Shown one piece after another: positions 35,057-42,881 of a stretch of DNA of 64,000 nucleotides. This DNA comes from Halorussus pelagicus (GTDB taxonomy: Archaea > Halobacteriota > Halobacteria > Halobacteriales > Haladaptataceae), in contig NZ_CP035119.1 of assembly GCF_004087835.1 (NCBI RefSeq), positions 2,046,001-2,110,000 of the forward strand, given 5' to 3'. Position 1 is the first letter of the stretch; the number at the start of each line of letters is the position of its first letter. Both the position numbers and the translations under genes were made by a program. The notes below the pieces were generated by a model. That model did not search any database. It saw only the letters and a list, made by a program, of their open reading frames with translations, and was not told the origin of the DNA.

Positions 35057-35644
35057 TCAAATTTCTTCGGTATCGGTCTCGCGCCCCGGCGAGTCGTCGC
35101 TCGCGCGCTCGTCGGCGAGTTCGCGGTCGATGGCGTCGTCTTCCAGTCCCTTCGCCAATTCGCGGTCGATGGAGTCCTCGATGGTCTCCAGCGCCTCGAC
35201 TTTCACGACGTTGCCGCCGCCGGGGTCCACGACCATCACCTCGGTCCCCTCCGGAATCTCGCCCCGGACGGTCCGGGCGGCGTAGTGGGGGTTGAACCCG
35301 CCCTTGTCGAGCTTTATCTGACCCTCTTGGGTCGTGACGCGCTCGGTGACGCGGCCGGTCTCGCCCTTCAGGGAGTCGGAGTCGCGGGTACGAGCGACGC
35401 CCTTGCCGCCGTAGAGGTCGAGTTCCCGATAGGCGTACAGTGAGGCCGCGCCGAAACCCAACACCAACACGGCGAGTAGCAGCGGCGAGGCGGCCGGTCC
35501 GAGCAACAGTCCGACGAGTCCCGCGAGGACGAGCGCGACGCCAAGGACGACGAAGTGCGCGCCCGGAATCAGCGCCTCGGCGATGGCGAGACCGATGCCA
35601 GCGACGAGGAGCAACAGCGGGAGCGAGTCCAACAGCGGTGCCAT
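35057..35644 (-). CDS. NfeD family membrane protein
   Basis: The 195-residue protein has three to four N-terminal membrane helices (LLLLVAGIGLAIAEALIPGA, then FVVLGVALVLAGLVGLLL). The C-terminal OB-fold domain follows (LKGETGRVTERVTTQEGQIK, then ARTVRGEIPEGTEVMVVDPG), ending in an acidic tail. NfeD partners with SPFH proteins; the SPFH gene starts 99 nt downstream on the same strand. The short form lacks the ClpP-like protease domain. The ATG at 35644 gives the hydrophobic N terminus MAPLLDSLP. Confidence 0.9.
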   Translation of the reverse strand: MAPLLDSLPLLLLVAGIGLAIAEALIPGAHFVVLGVALVLAGLVGLLLGPAASPLLLAVLVLGFGAASLYAYRELDLYGGKGVARTRDSDSLKGETGRVTERVTTQEGQIKLDKGGFNPHYAARTVRGEIPEGTEVMVVDPGGGNVVKVEALETIEDSIDRELAKGLEDDAIDRELADERASDDSPGRETDTEEI

Positions 35645-35754
35645 ACCAACGTCTTGGGATTCGGACCGGTTAACGTTTTGCAGTCTCAAAGCGCGAGTTC
35701 GCCGGGTCCGGAATCTGGTCGTCGTGGAGAACTATCTCCCGGCGACGGGGAACA

Positions 35755-35934
35755 CTATCCACCGGCGAGCAGGACGACGCGGGCGAAGACGAACAGCGTC
35801 GAGACCACGCCGAGCGCGACAAAAAAGGCGTTCTCCACCGTCGGCGACCCCGGCTCTATCGGTTCGAAGTCGGGTTCTTCGGGTTCGTAACCGTCCTCGC
35901 CGACCTCGTCGGTGTCAAACTTCCAGTCCGACAT
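35755..35934 (-). CDS. Small single-helix membrane protein (DUF7312-like)
   Basis: The 59-residue protein begins MSDWKFDTDEVGEDGYEPEE, a strongly acidic cytoplasmic stretch. It ends in one membrane helix (VENAFFVALGVVSTLFVFAR, then VVLLAGG). Haloarchaeal genomes commonly have such small proteins of unknown role. The ATG at 35934 is chosen over one 21 nt upstream because MSDWKFD resembles the usual start. It follows the pyruvate kinase gene's promoter-proximal neighbours but no operon is evident. Confidence 0.7.
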   Translation of the reverse strand: MSDWKFDTDEVGEDGYEPEEPDFEPIEPGSPTVENAFFVALGVVSTLFVFARVVLLAGG

Positions 35935-36020
35935 GACCGGAGGTACGCACGCCACCGGGAAAAGGTTGGCTCCGGAGGCGTCGCGTCGTTATCGAGAGCG
36001 AAGGTCGGCGTCAGCGTCAG

Positions 36021-37784
36021 TTACGAGCGCTCGGCGTGAGTCACGTCGCCCTCGTAGACCACGCCGCGCTCGGCGTCGAGAGTCACCACGTCGCCGCCCC
36101 GAATCGTGGGGTCCAGCGGCGCGCCGCTGACCATCGGGAGGTCGAGTTCCCGCGCGACCATCGCGGGGTAGCCCGTCATACCCGGCCGGGCGTCCACGAT
36201 GCCGACGAGTTTCGAGGCGTCGCCGTCGAACTCGCCGTCGAAATCGGGTTCGAGCGCCAGAACCGACCCCTCGGGCACGCCCGAGAGGTCGCCGTCCTCG
36301 GTCCGAACGACCGGGGCGGCGACCCGCCCGCGCACGACGCTCCGGCCGGTAGCGATGGTCTCGGCCGCGACGTGAACCTTGAGCGTGTTCGTCGTGGAGG
36401 TTCCCTCCAGTTCCGACATCATCCCCGAGAGAACGACCACCGTGTCGCCGCTATCGGCCACGTCCGCGTCGAGGGCGGCCTGCACGGCGTCCTCGATGAC
36501 GTTGTCCACGCCCGACGAGAGCGGCGTGTACTGGGAGTTGACTCCCCACGTCAGCGAGAGTTGGCGGCGCACGTCGTCGTTGGGCGTGGTGGCGACGACC
36601 GGGACCTGCGGCCGGAACTTCGCCACCTTCAGCGCGGTGTATCCGGACTCGCTGGCCGCCACGATGGCCGACGCGCCGATGTCCCGCGCGAGATAGCGCG
36701 CCGACCGCGCCAGCGCGTCGGTCCGGGCGTCCTCGGCGGTCGGGACGCGCTGTTCGCGGATTTCGTCGTACTCGCCGCTGGCCTCGACCTGCCGGACGAT
36801 GCGGTCCATCGTCTCGACGACCTGCACCGGGTCGTCGCCGATTGCAGTCTCGCCCGAGAGCATCACCGCGTCGGTGCCGTCGAGGACGGCGTTCGCTACG
36901 TCGGAGGCCTCCGCGCGTGTGGGTCTGCGAGCGTGGACCATCGAGTCCAACATCTCGGTCGCGGTGATGACCGGTGTGCCGGTCTGCTGGCACTCCCGGA
37001 TGATGCGCTTTTGAATCATGGGCACGTCTTCGAGCGGGCACTCGACGCCGAGGTCCCCGCGCGCGACCATCACGCCGTAGGCGGCGTCCACGATTTCGTC
37101 CAGATTCTCCACCGCGCCGCGGCGCTCTATCTTGGCGACGATGGGGATGTCCGCGCCCAGTTCCTCCAGCACTTCGTTGACCGCCAGCACGTCCGCGGCG
37201 CTCCGGACGAAACTCGCGGCCACGAAGTCGGCCTCCTTCTCGGCGGCGAGTTCGAGGTCTCGGCGGTCCTTCTCGGTGATAACGTCGAGGTCCAAATCCA
37301 CGCCGGGGACGTTGACGCCCTTCCGACTGCTCAGGTCGCCGCCGCTCACGACGCGCGCGACGACCGCGCCCTCGCCGTCCGCGTCCGCGTCGATTTCCTC
37401 GACGACCGTCTCGATGCGGCCGTCGTCCAACAGCACCTTGTCGCCGGGTTCGACGTTGGTAATGGAGTAACTCAGACCGACCTCCTCGGGGGTGGCGGTG
37501 TCACCTTTCACGAACCGCACCGTCGAGTCGGTTTCGAGGTGGACCGGGTCGTCGGTCTCGGCGGTCCGAATCTCGGGACCCTGCAGGTCAACCATCACCG
37601 CGAGGGGGTCGGCGGTGGTCTCGTCTACGTGTCGGACGTGGTCTACGAGTTCGGCACGGTCCTCTCGCGTACCGTGACTGGCGTTGAGTCGGGCGACGGT
37701 CATCCCCGCGTCGGCCAACTCTCGGATTGTCCGCTGGGAGTCGGAGGCCGGACCCAGCGTACAGACGATTTTCGCGTTTCTCAT
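36021..37784 (-). CDS. pyk: Pyruvate kinase
   Basis: The 587-residue glycolytic enzyme transfers phosphate from PEP to ADP. Motifs: RNAKIVCTLGPASDS at the start, the TIM barrel with VAKIERRGAVENLDEIVDA (catalytic Lys) near 220, VMVARGDLGVECPLE near 240, and the substrate loop TATEMLDSMVHARRPTRAEA near 280. The C-terminal part after about residue 475 (GRSVVRGRVAAPVVRTEDGD) is the PEP-utilising swivel-type extension found in some bacterial and archaeal pyruvate kinases. The ATG at 37784 is chosen because MRNAKIVCTLGP is the conserved start. Confidence 0.95.
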   Translation of the reverse strand: MRNAKIVCTLGPASDSQRTIRELADAGMTVARLNASHGTREDRAELVDHVRHVDETTADPLAVMVDLQGPEIRTAETDDPVHLETDSTVRFVKGDTATPEEVGLSYSITNVEPGDKVLLDDGRIETVVEEIDADADGEGAVVARVVSGGDLSSRKGVNVPGVDLDLDVITEKDRRDLELAAEKEADFVAASFVRSAADVLAVNEVLEELGADIPIVAKIERRGAVENLDEIVDAAYGVMVARGDLGVECPLEDVPMIQKRIIRECQQTGTPVITATEMLDSMVHARRPTRAEASDVANAVLDGTDAVMLSGETAIGDDPVQVVETMDRIVRQVEASGEYDEIREQRVPTAEDARTDALARSARYLARDIGASAIVAASESGYTALKVAKFRPQVPVVATTPNDDVRRQLSLTWGVNSQYTPLSSGVDNVIEDAVQAALDADVADSGDTVVVLSGMMSELEGTSTTNTLKVHVAAETIATGRSVVRGRVAAPVVRTEDGDLSGVPEGSVLALEPDFDGEFDGDASKLVGIVDARPGMTGYPAMVARELDLPMVSGAPLDPTIRGGDVVTLDAERGVVYEGDVTHAERS

Positions 37785-37884
37785 GGGTTCGGATAGGTCC
37801 GACCGCGTCAAAAACCTACGGTGATTCAATTGGGATTCACTCGGCTCCGAGTTGTTTCGACGCTCGAAAAGATAGAGAACCGTT

Positions 37885-38475
37885 CTACAGGTTGTGGTCG
37901 ATGCGAACCGAGTCGTATCCGCCACTATCCGTTTCGACCATCACGGCCTGAATAGTCCCGTCGAGGTAGTACGAGTCGGTGTCGTCCAATCCGTCGAGGT
38001 GCCCGTCGCAGTGTTGGCCGTCGCTATCGACGGCGTCCTTCGATTCGAGATTATCGTACTGCTCTTCCATGCTCTCGCTCGATTGGACGAGATAGTAGGC
38101 TCCGTCGCCTCCTTGCACGTCCAGACGGCCACCGCGATTCATCCCGTTCGGGTCGGAGACGACGACCGTGATGTCGCCGTCGAGAAAGAGACGCGTGACC
38201 TGTCCTTCGAAATCGTACGTGTCCGCGTCTCCGCTGACTGACCCATCGAGGATAGACTTATTGGGGTCCGAATCGATCATATCGTCGTCCTCGACATCGT
38301 CCTGCTTCGTAGCGTTTGGGTCGTTGACGAAGATATCGTAGCTACCAGTCCCCTTGATTTTGATCGTTTGAGTCGATGCCGCGACTGGCTCTGCACTAGC
38401 GAGCAGACCGCCGCCCAGTACGGCGGTCGTCGCCGTTTTCTTGAGGAACGCGCGTCGGTTGGAGGTATTTCCCAT
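37885..38475 (-). CDS. Tat-exported protein of unknown function
   Basis: The 196-residue product begins with a Tat signal (SNRRAFLKKTATTAVLGGGL) and an alanine-rich cleavage region (ASAEPVAASTQTIK). The mature part is predicted to be beta-rich and acidic (IKIKGTGSYDIFVNDPN, then VTRLFLDGDITVVVSDPNGM, then YYLDGTIQAVMVETDSGGYD). It has one cysteine. No family is recognised; the repeated GTGSYDIFV and DGDITVVV strands suggest a beta-sandwich secreted domain. A second ATG directly precedes the chosen one. The upstream DNA is extremely AT-rich. Confidence 0.78.
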   Translation of the reverse strand: MGNTSNRRAFLKKTATTAVLGGGLLASAEPVAASTQTIKIKGTGSYDIFVNDPNATKQDDVEDDDMIDSDPNKSILDGSVSGDADTYDFEGQVTRLFLDGDITVVVSDPNGMNRGGRLDVQGGDGAYYLVQSSESMEEQYDNLESKDAVDSDGQHCDGHLDGLDDTDSYYLDGTIQAVMVETDSGGYDSVRIDHNL

Positions 38476-38514
38476 CATGGAAACAACAGCTAGCGAATAC
38501 ACTCCCACCAAGGT

Positions 38515-38600
38515 AATTCATTATATTAGTTATCAGAGAATAGATAATATCTATTTATAAATATTAGAATTAAATATTTTATAATTTATATAATATGGGC
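38515..38600. other. Extremely AT-rich intergenic stretch
   Basis: An 86-nt run with almost no G or C (for example aatatctatttataaatatt and atattttataatttatat), in otherwise GC-rich DNA. It lies upstream of the Tat protein gene start (38475), so it may contain its promoter, with several possible TATA boxes. The rest of the 38.5-38.87 kb gap holds a hairpin and no gene. Confidence 0.6.
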
Positions 38601-38686
38601 GTAGTATCGACTACCGAAGCTAATCTCGTACGACGCGCTATCGACTCCAAGCCACGTCGGCGCGACGCGAACAAATGGGGGGAACC

Positions 38687-38729
38687 CGAGATGGCGTGAG
38701 GGATAACTCACGCGATAACTGCCATCTCG
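38687..38729. other. Nested perfect hairpin downstream of metG
   Basis: The inner stem GCGTGAG (38694-38700) pairs with CTCACGC (38707-38713) around a 6-nt loop. The outer arms CGAGATG (38687-38693) and CATCTCG (38723-38729) also pair, leaving a bulge of about 9 nt. The octamer GATAACTc/GATAACTg occurs on both sides of the inner right arm. It lies about 140 nt past the metG stop, far for a terminator. Confidence 0.5.
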
Positions 38730-38868
38730 TTCTTTCACGGCGGAGCGGACGTTCCGGTACCGGAGGTTGCGTGTGACATTGGTACGACCGCTACGTCCAC
38801 CGTAATCATCTCTTATCGTTGGGCGGAAAATACTTTTTGGTTGTTACTTCGCCGCGGTCGGGCCGCCC

Positions 38869-41040
38869 TCACTTGACTTTCGTGCCCGGCACGCTGTCGC
38901 CGTGGGTCGTCAGCAGGTCGGCGTCCTCGCCCGCCGCCAGCACCATCCCGTTGCTCTCGACGCCGAACAGTTCGGCCTGCTCTAAGTTCGCTACGACGAC
39001 GACCTTCGTTCCCGGCAGTTCGTCAAGGTCGTGGAGTTGCTTGATGCCCGCGACGATTTGGCGGGTCTCGACGCCGATGTCTACTTCGAGTCGCGCGAGG
39101 TCGTCTGCACCTTCGATGCCCTCCGCGACCTCGATTTCCCCGACGCGAACGTCGAGGTCTTGGAACTCTTCGAAGCCGATGCGGTCCTCGTCGATGGGTT
39201 CGATGTCGATGTCGTCGCTCATGGTTTCGTCTTCGTCGGTATCCGCAGTGTCTTCGTCAGTCTCGTCGGTGTCTTCGTCCTCGGTCGCCGCCGCGATTCG
39301 CTCGTTTAGCTTCTCGTTCAGTTCCTCGACGCGCTCGTCCTCGATTTTCTCGAAGAGTTCGTCCGGTTCGCCGAACTCGTCGGCGGGCGCTTCGAGGCAG
39401 GCGTCGAGGTCGGCGTCGTGGACCGACTCCTCCTCGCCCAACTGCTCCCAGAGGTGTTGGGCCTTGTCGGGCAGGATGGGTGCCGAGAGGACGGCGACGG
39501 CCTTCGCCAACTGGACGCAGTCGTAGATGACCTGCTCGGCGCGCTCGGGGTCGTCGTCGGTCAGGTTCCACGGTTCGTTGCGCTGGATGTACTCGTTGCC
39601 GAATCCGGCCAGCGAGACGGCGGCCTCGCCCGCCTGCTTGAGCGAGTAGTCGTTGACCGCGGCCTCGAACTCCTCGACAGTCGCTTCGATTCGGTCGGCG
39701 ACCTCCTCGGAGGTGGTTGCGTCCGGGGTGCCGTCGTAGTTCCGAGCCGCGAACAGCAGGCTCCGGTAGGCGAAGTTACCCAGCGTGCCGACCAACTCGC
39801 CGTTGACGCGCTCTTGGAACTTCTCCCACGAGAAGTCCACGTCCTGCTGGAACCCGCCGGTCGTGGTCAGGTAGTAGCGCACAAGGTCGGGATGGAAGCC
39901 CTCGTCAAGGTAGTCATCGGCCCAGACTGCTCGGTTGCGACTGGTCGAGAACGCCTGCCCGTCGAGGTTGACGAAACCGCTGGCCATGACCGCGCGCGGT
40001 TCGTTGTAGCCCGCGCCCCGGAGCATCGAGGGCCAAAAGACGGTGTGGTGCTGGATGATGTCCCGGCCGATGACGTGGACGATTTCGCCGGTGTCGGAGT
40101 CTTCCCACGTCTCGTCGTCGGTCTCGCCGTCGGCGCCCGCGTCCGGGGCACCGTCTTTCCAGACCGCCTCCCAGTCGTACTCGTCCGCTCCGACGCGCTC
40201 GGTGTACTGCTTGGTCGAGGCGACGTACTCGATTGGAGCGTCCACCCAGACGTAGAGGACGAGGTCTTCAGCACCCTCGCCAGACTCCCCATCGTCGCCG
40301 GGGTAGTCGATACCCCAGTCCATGTCACGGGTGATACAGAGGTCCTGTAGCTCGCCCTCTATCCATTCTTTTGGCTGGTTGCGCGCGTTGGAGGTGCCTT
40401 CGAGGCGGTCGATGAATCCCTGAAGGTACTCCTGAAAGTCAGCGAGACGCAGGAACTCGTGTTCGCGGGCGCGGTACTCGGCGGGATTGCCGGTGAGCGT
40501 CGAGCGCGGGTCCTCGATTTCGCCCGGTTCGAGGTGGCGCTGACACCCCTCGTCGCACTCGTCGCCGCGGGCCTTCGCGCCGCAGTAGGGACAGGTCCCC
40601 TCGACGTAGCGGTCGGGTAGGGGCTGGTCGGCCTCGGGGTCCCACGCGACCTGAATCTCCTTCTCGAAGACGTGGCCCTCGTCTATCCACGACCGAACGA
40701 ACTCCTGAGTCAACTCGGTGTTGGTCTCGTCGTGGGTGTGGCCGTAGTTGTCGAACTCGACGTTGAACCGAGGGAACGTCTCTTCGTAGGTCTCGTGGTG
40801 GCGGAGCGCGAACTCCTCGGGAGAGACGCCCTCCTTCGCGGCGTTGACCGCGACAGGGGTCCCGTGCATGTCCGACCCGGAGACGAACGCGGTCTCCTGA
40901 CCCAGTTTCTCCAGCGAGCGAGCGTAGGCGTCGCCGCTGACGTATGTCCGGAGGTGCCCGATGTGCAGGTCGCCGTTGGCGTAGGGCAACCCGCAGGTCA
41001 CCACCGCTGGCTTCTCCGTGGGGAAGTCGTCGTGGCTCAT
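38869..41040 (-). CDS. metG: Methionyl-tRNA synthetase with C-terminal tRNA-binding domain
   Basis: The 723-residue class I synthetase has the HIGH motif in YANGDLHIGHLRTYV, a zinc-binding insert (CPYCGAKARGDECDEGCQRH), and KMSKS replaced by a relaxed FSTSRNRAVW, as in many archaeal enzymes. The alpha-helical anticodon domain follows. The C-terminal 100 residues (FQDLDVRVGEIEVAEGIEGA, then GTKVVVVANLEQAELFGVES) form a CsaA/Trbp111-like OB-fold that dimerises and increases tRNA affinity. A long Asp/Thr/Glu-rich linker joins them. The ATG at 41040 (MSHDDFPTEKPAVVTCGLPY) is chosen because upstream residues are not conserved-looking. Confidence 0.95.
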   Translation of the reverse strand: MSHDDFPTEKPAVVTCGLPYANGDLHIGHLRTYVSGDAYARSLEKLGQETAFVSGSDMHGTPVAVNAAKEGVSPEEFALRHHETYEETFPRFNVEFDNYGHTHDETNTELTQEFVRSWIDEGHVFEKEIQVAWDPEADQPLPDRYVEGTCPYCGAKARGDECDEGCQRHLEPGEIEDPRSTLTGNPAEYRAREHEFLRLADFQEYLQGFIDRLEGTSNARNQPKEWIEGELQDLCITRDMDWGIDYPGDDGESGEGAEDLVLYVWVDAPIEYVASTKQYTERVGADEYDWEAVWKDGAPDAGADGETDDETWEDSDTGEIVHVIGRDIIQHHTVFWPSMLRGAGYNEPRAVMASGFVNLDGQAFSTSRNRAVWADDYLDEGFHPDLVRYYLTTTGGFQQDVDFSWEKFQERVNGELVGTLGNFAYRSLLFAARNYDGTPDATTSEEVADRIEATVEEFEAAVNDYSLKQAGEAAVSLAGFGNEYIQRNEPWNLTDDDPERAEQVIYDCVQLAKAVAVLSAPILPDKAQHLWEQLGEEESVHDADLDACLEAPADEFGEPDELFEKIEDERVEELNEKLNERIAAATEDEDTDETDEDTADTDEDETMSDDIDIEPIDEDRIGFEEFQDLDVRVGEIEVAEGIEGADDLARLEVDIGVETRQIVAGIKQLHDLDELPGTKVVVVANLEQAELFGVESNGMVLAAGEDADLLTTHGDSVPGTKVK

Positions 41041-41376
41041 ACTATCTACTCCTTCGCGGCGGGTGTAAAACCCGCCGATTTCCGTGTTCGTGCATGGCTG
41101 TCGTCGCGTGATTCGATGGTACACTGGCTGGCGATTCGACCGATGGGTCGGGTTTCGCCACCGCAAAAATACCGCGCGCCACGGTCCGGCGGGTCCTCCC
41201 GACGCTACGCATCGCTGTGCATGCGCATAGCGCGAGCGAGCGCCTGCGACCGCGAGAGGTCTCGGACCGTGAGTGGCACGATTTCGGGGTCGTCGCCTTG
41301 ACAATTAAACGTTGGTCTCGCGTGTTACTCGTTTACGGGCGTCTCGCTCGTTGGACCATCTGTGTCGGCGCGCGCT

Positions 41377-41520
41377 GGCGCGACCCCGTGTCGCGCCTTC
41401 AGCGCGCGAGGGCTGAGGACCGCAGCGAAGCGAGGACCGCAAGCGGTTGGGGAGGCGTGAGGCCTGCGGTGCGGTGGCGGTGCCGTGCGGTCATGATTGG
41501 CGTCGGCAGTAGCTAGCTAC
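41377..41520 (-). repeat. Dispersed intergenic repeat, copy B (inverted orientation)
   Basis: On the minus strand it reads GCTAGCTACTGCCGACGCCA, then ACCGCACGGCACCGCCACCG, then TCACGCCTCCCCAACCGC. The far end carries a perfect 8-bp hairpin (41377-41384 with 41390-41397, loop of 5). It lies in the 610-nt gap between metG and the coiled-coil gene, which otherwise has no convincing gene. Confidence 0.7.
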
Positions 41521-41650
41521 TACTCGTCGTCGCTCCGTCGTTCGGTAACGAAATGTGGCTTCGTCGGCTAACTCACTCACCACCTTCGCTCGACACACCC
41601 AACGCTACCCGCGCTGAGAGCGAAGAAACGAGAATCGCAAAATTACAAAC

Positions 41651-42514
41651 TTACAGCAGGCCCGTCTTCTGGAGCTTCATGAGGTCCTCGGTGTCGAGGG
41701 TCTCGCCGTCCTTGAACTGCTGGTAGATTTCCTCGGCCTCTTCTTTGGCCTCTTCGCGCTCCTTTTCCTTCTCGGACTTGCGCTCTTCTTCTTCCTGCTT
41801 GTCGAGTTCGCGCAGGCGCTTCTGGACGCGCACGAAGTCCTCGTGGTGCTGGTCGGCCGACTCTTGGGCCTCGACGAAGCTCTCGTGCATCTCGTCGGCT
41901 TCGTCGCGGATTTCGTCGGCTTCCCGGTAGGCCTCGATCATCTGGTTGTGATGCTCTTGGGCCTTGTCGGCGAGTTCCGTGACCTTCTCGTGGTGACGGC
42001 TCGCTTCGGCGCGGACTTCCTCGGCCTCCTCGACGAGTTCGTCGAGGTTCTCGCTGTCGTCGAGCTTCTCCTTTCGCTCCTGAAGCTTCTCGCGCTTCTC
42101 CTCGATCTCCTCGATGAGTTCGCGCTCGTCCTCGGTCGAGAGAACTTCGGTCTGCTGTTTGAACTCGAGGTCTTCGATTTCGGACTCGAGTTCCTCGATG
42201 TCCTTGCCCTCGTCGAGTTCGAGGTCGGACTTCTTCTGCTCGACCTCGTCGAACAGCTCGTTGGCCTTCGCGTTGAGCTCGTTGCGGCTCTCCTTGTGCT
42301 CTTGAACCTGCTCGTTGAGCTCGTCGCGCTTCTCGCGGTGTTCCTGAGCCTCGTCAACCTTCTCGCGCGTCTCGGCGTTCAGGTCGTCGCGCTTGGAGGC
42401 GCGCTTGCTGGCCTTCTGGTTCAGCTCGTTTCGTCGGTCTCGGAGCTGTCCCGCAAGTTTGATTAGTTCGCCTTTCGACTTGTTCTGAAGTTCCTCTTCT
42501 GTTACACTTACCAT
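41651..42514 (-). CDS. Archaeal coiled-coil protein (COG1340/DUF7121-like)
   Basis: The 287-residue protein is almost entirely coiled coil, very rich in Glu, Lys and Asp (e.g. LNEQVQEHKESRNELNAKAN and LIEEIEEKREKLQERKEKLD). It ends YQQFKDGETLDTEDLMKLQK, a short conserved-looking motif. It matches a widespread archaeal coiled-coil family that is sometimes misannotated as phosphoserine phosphatase. Function is unknown. The leader region upstream has strong hairpins and TATA-like elements, so it is probably transcribed from its own promoter. Confidence 0.85.
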   Translation of the reverse strand: MVSVTEEELQNKSKGELIKLAGQLRDRRNELNQKASKRASKRDDLNAETREKVDEAQEHREKRDELNEQVQEHKESRNELNAKANELFDEVEQKKSDLELDEGKDIEELESEIEDLEFKQQTEVLSTEDERELIEEIEEKREKLQERKEKLDDSENLDELVEEAEEVRAEASRHHEKVTELADKAQEHHNQMIEAYREADEIRDEADEMHESFVEAQESADQHHEDFVRVQKRLRELDKQEEEERKSEKEKEREEAKEEAEEIYQQFKDGETLDTEDLMKLQKTGLL

Positions 42515-42718
42515 GCTTAATTAAACCTCGATTCCATGCCCGCCGTCGCGTTCGGCAGTCCAGTGAGCGACAGCAACCGCTCTATACAACTGGCAATCGA
42601 CCGGTGACAATAGTCCCATGTCATTTGTCGCACGATGCTGGCCGAACGCTCGTGGCGTTCTGGTATCTGTACATATTTCCTGCGACCATATAAATGTTCC
42701 GGCTATTTAGACGGTGGA

Positions 42719-42756
42719 AACGGTTCACACGGCCGCTAACGGCCGTGTAAGCCGTT
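42719..42756. other. Strong hairpin upstream of the coiled-coil gene
   Basis: A perfect 9-bp stem ACACGGCCG/CGGCCGTGT with loop CTAA is embedded in outer arms AACGG/CCGTT (a 3-nt mismatch on each side). TATA-like sequences lie on both sides (catataaatg near 42687, gttataaatagcc near 42774). Transcription leftwards from the second would put the hairpin near the RNA 5' end. It could also be the terminator of an unrecognised transcript. Confidence 0.5.
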
Positions 42757-42881
42757 ACCACACTTTTCGAGGGGTTATAAATAGCCGCCGCGGAAGCGGA
42801 GGAATCACCCGCGGACGGTGGGGAGCGACGCCGAGAGATGCCGGGTGCAGCGCGTCGAATCGACAGTCGAGACGCGCGAAC

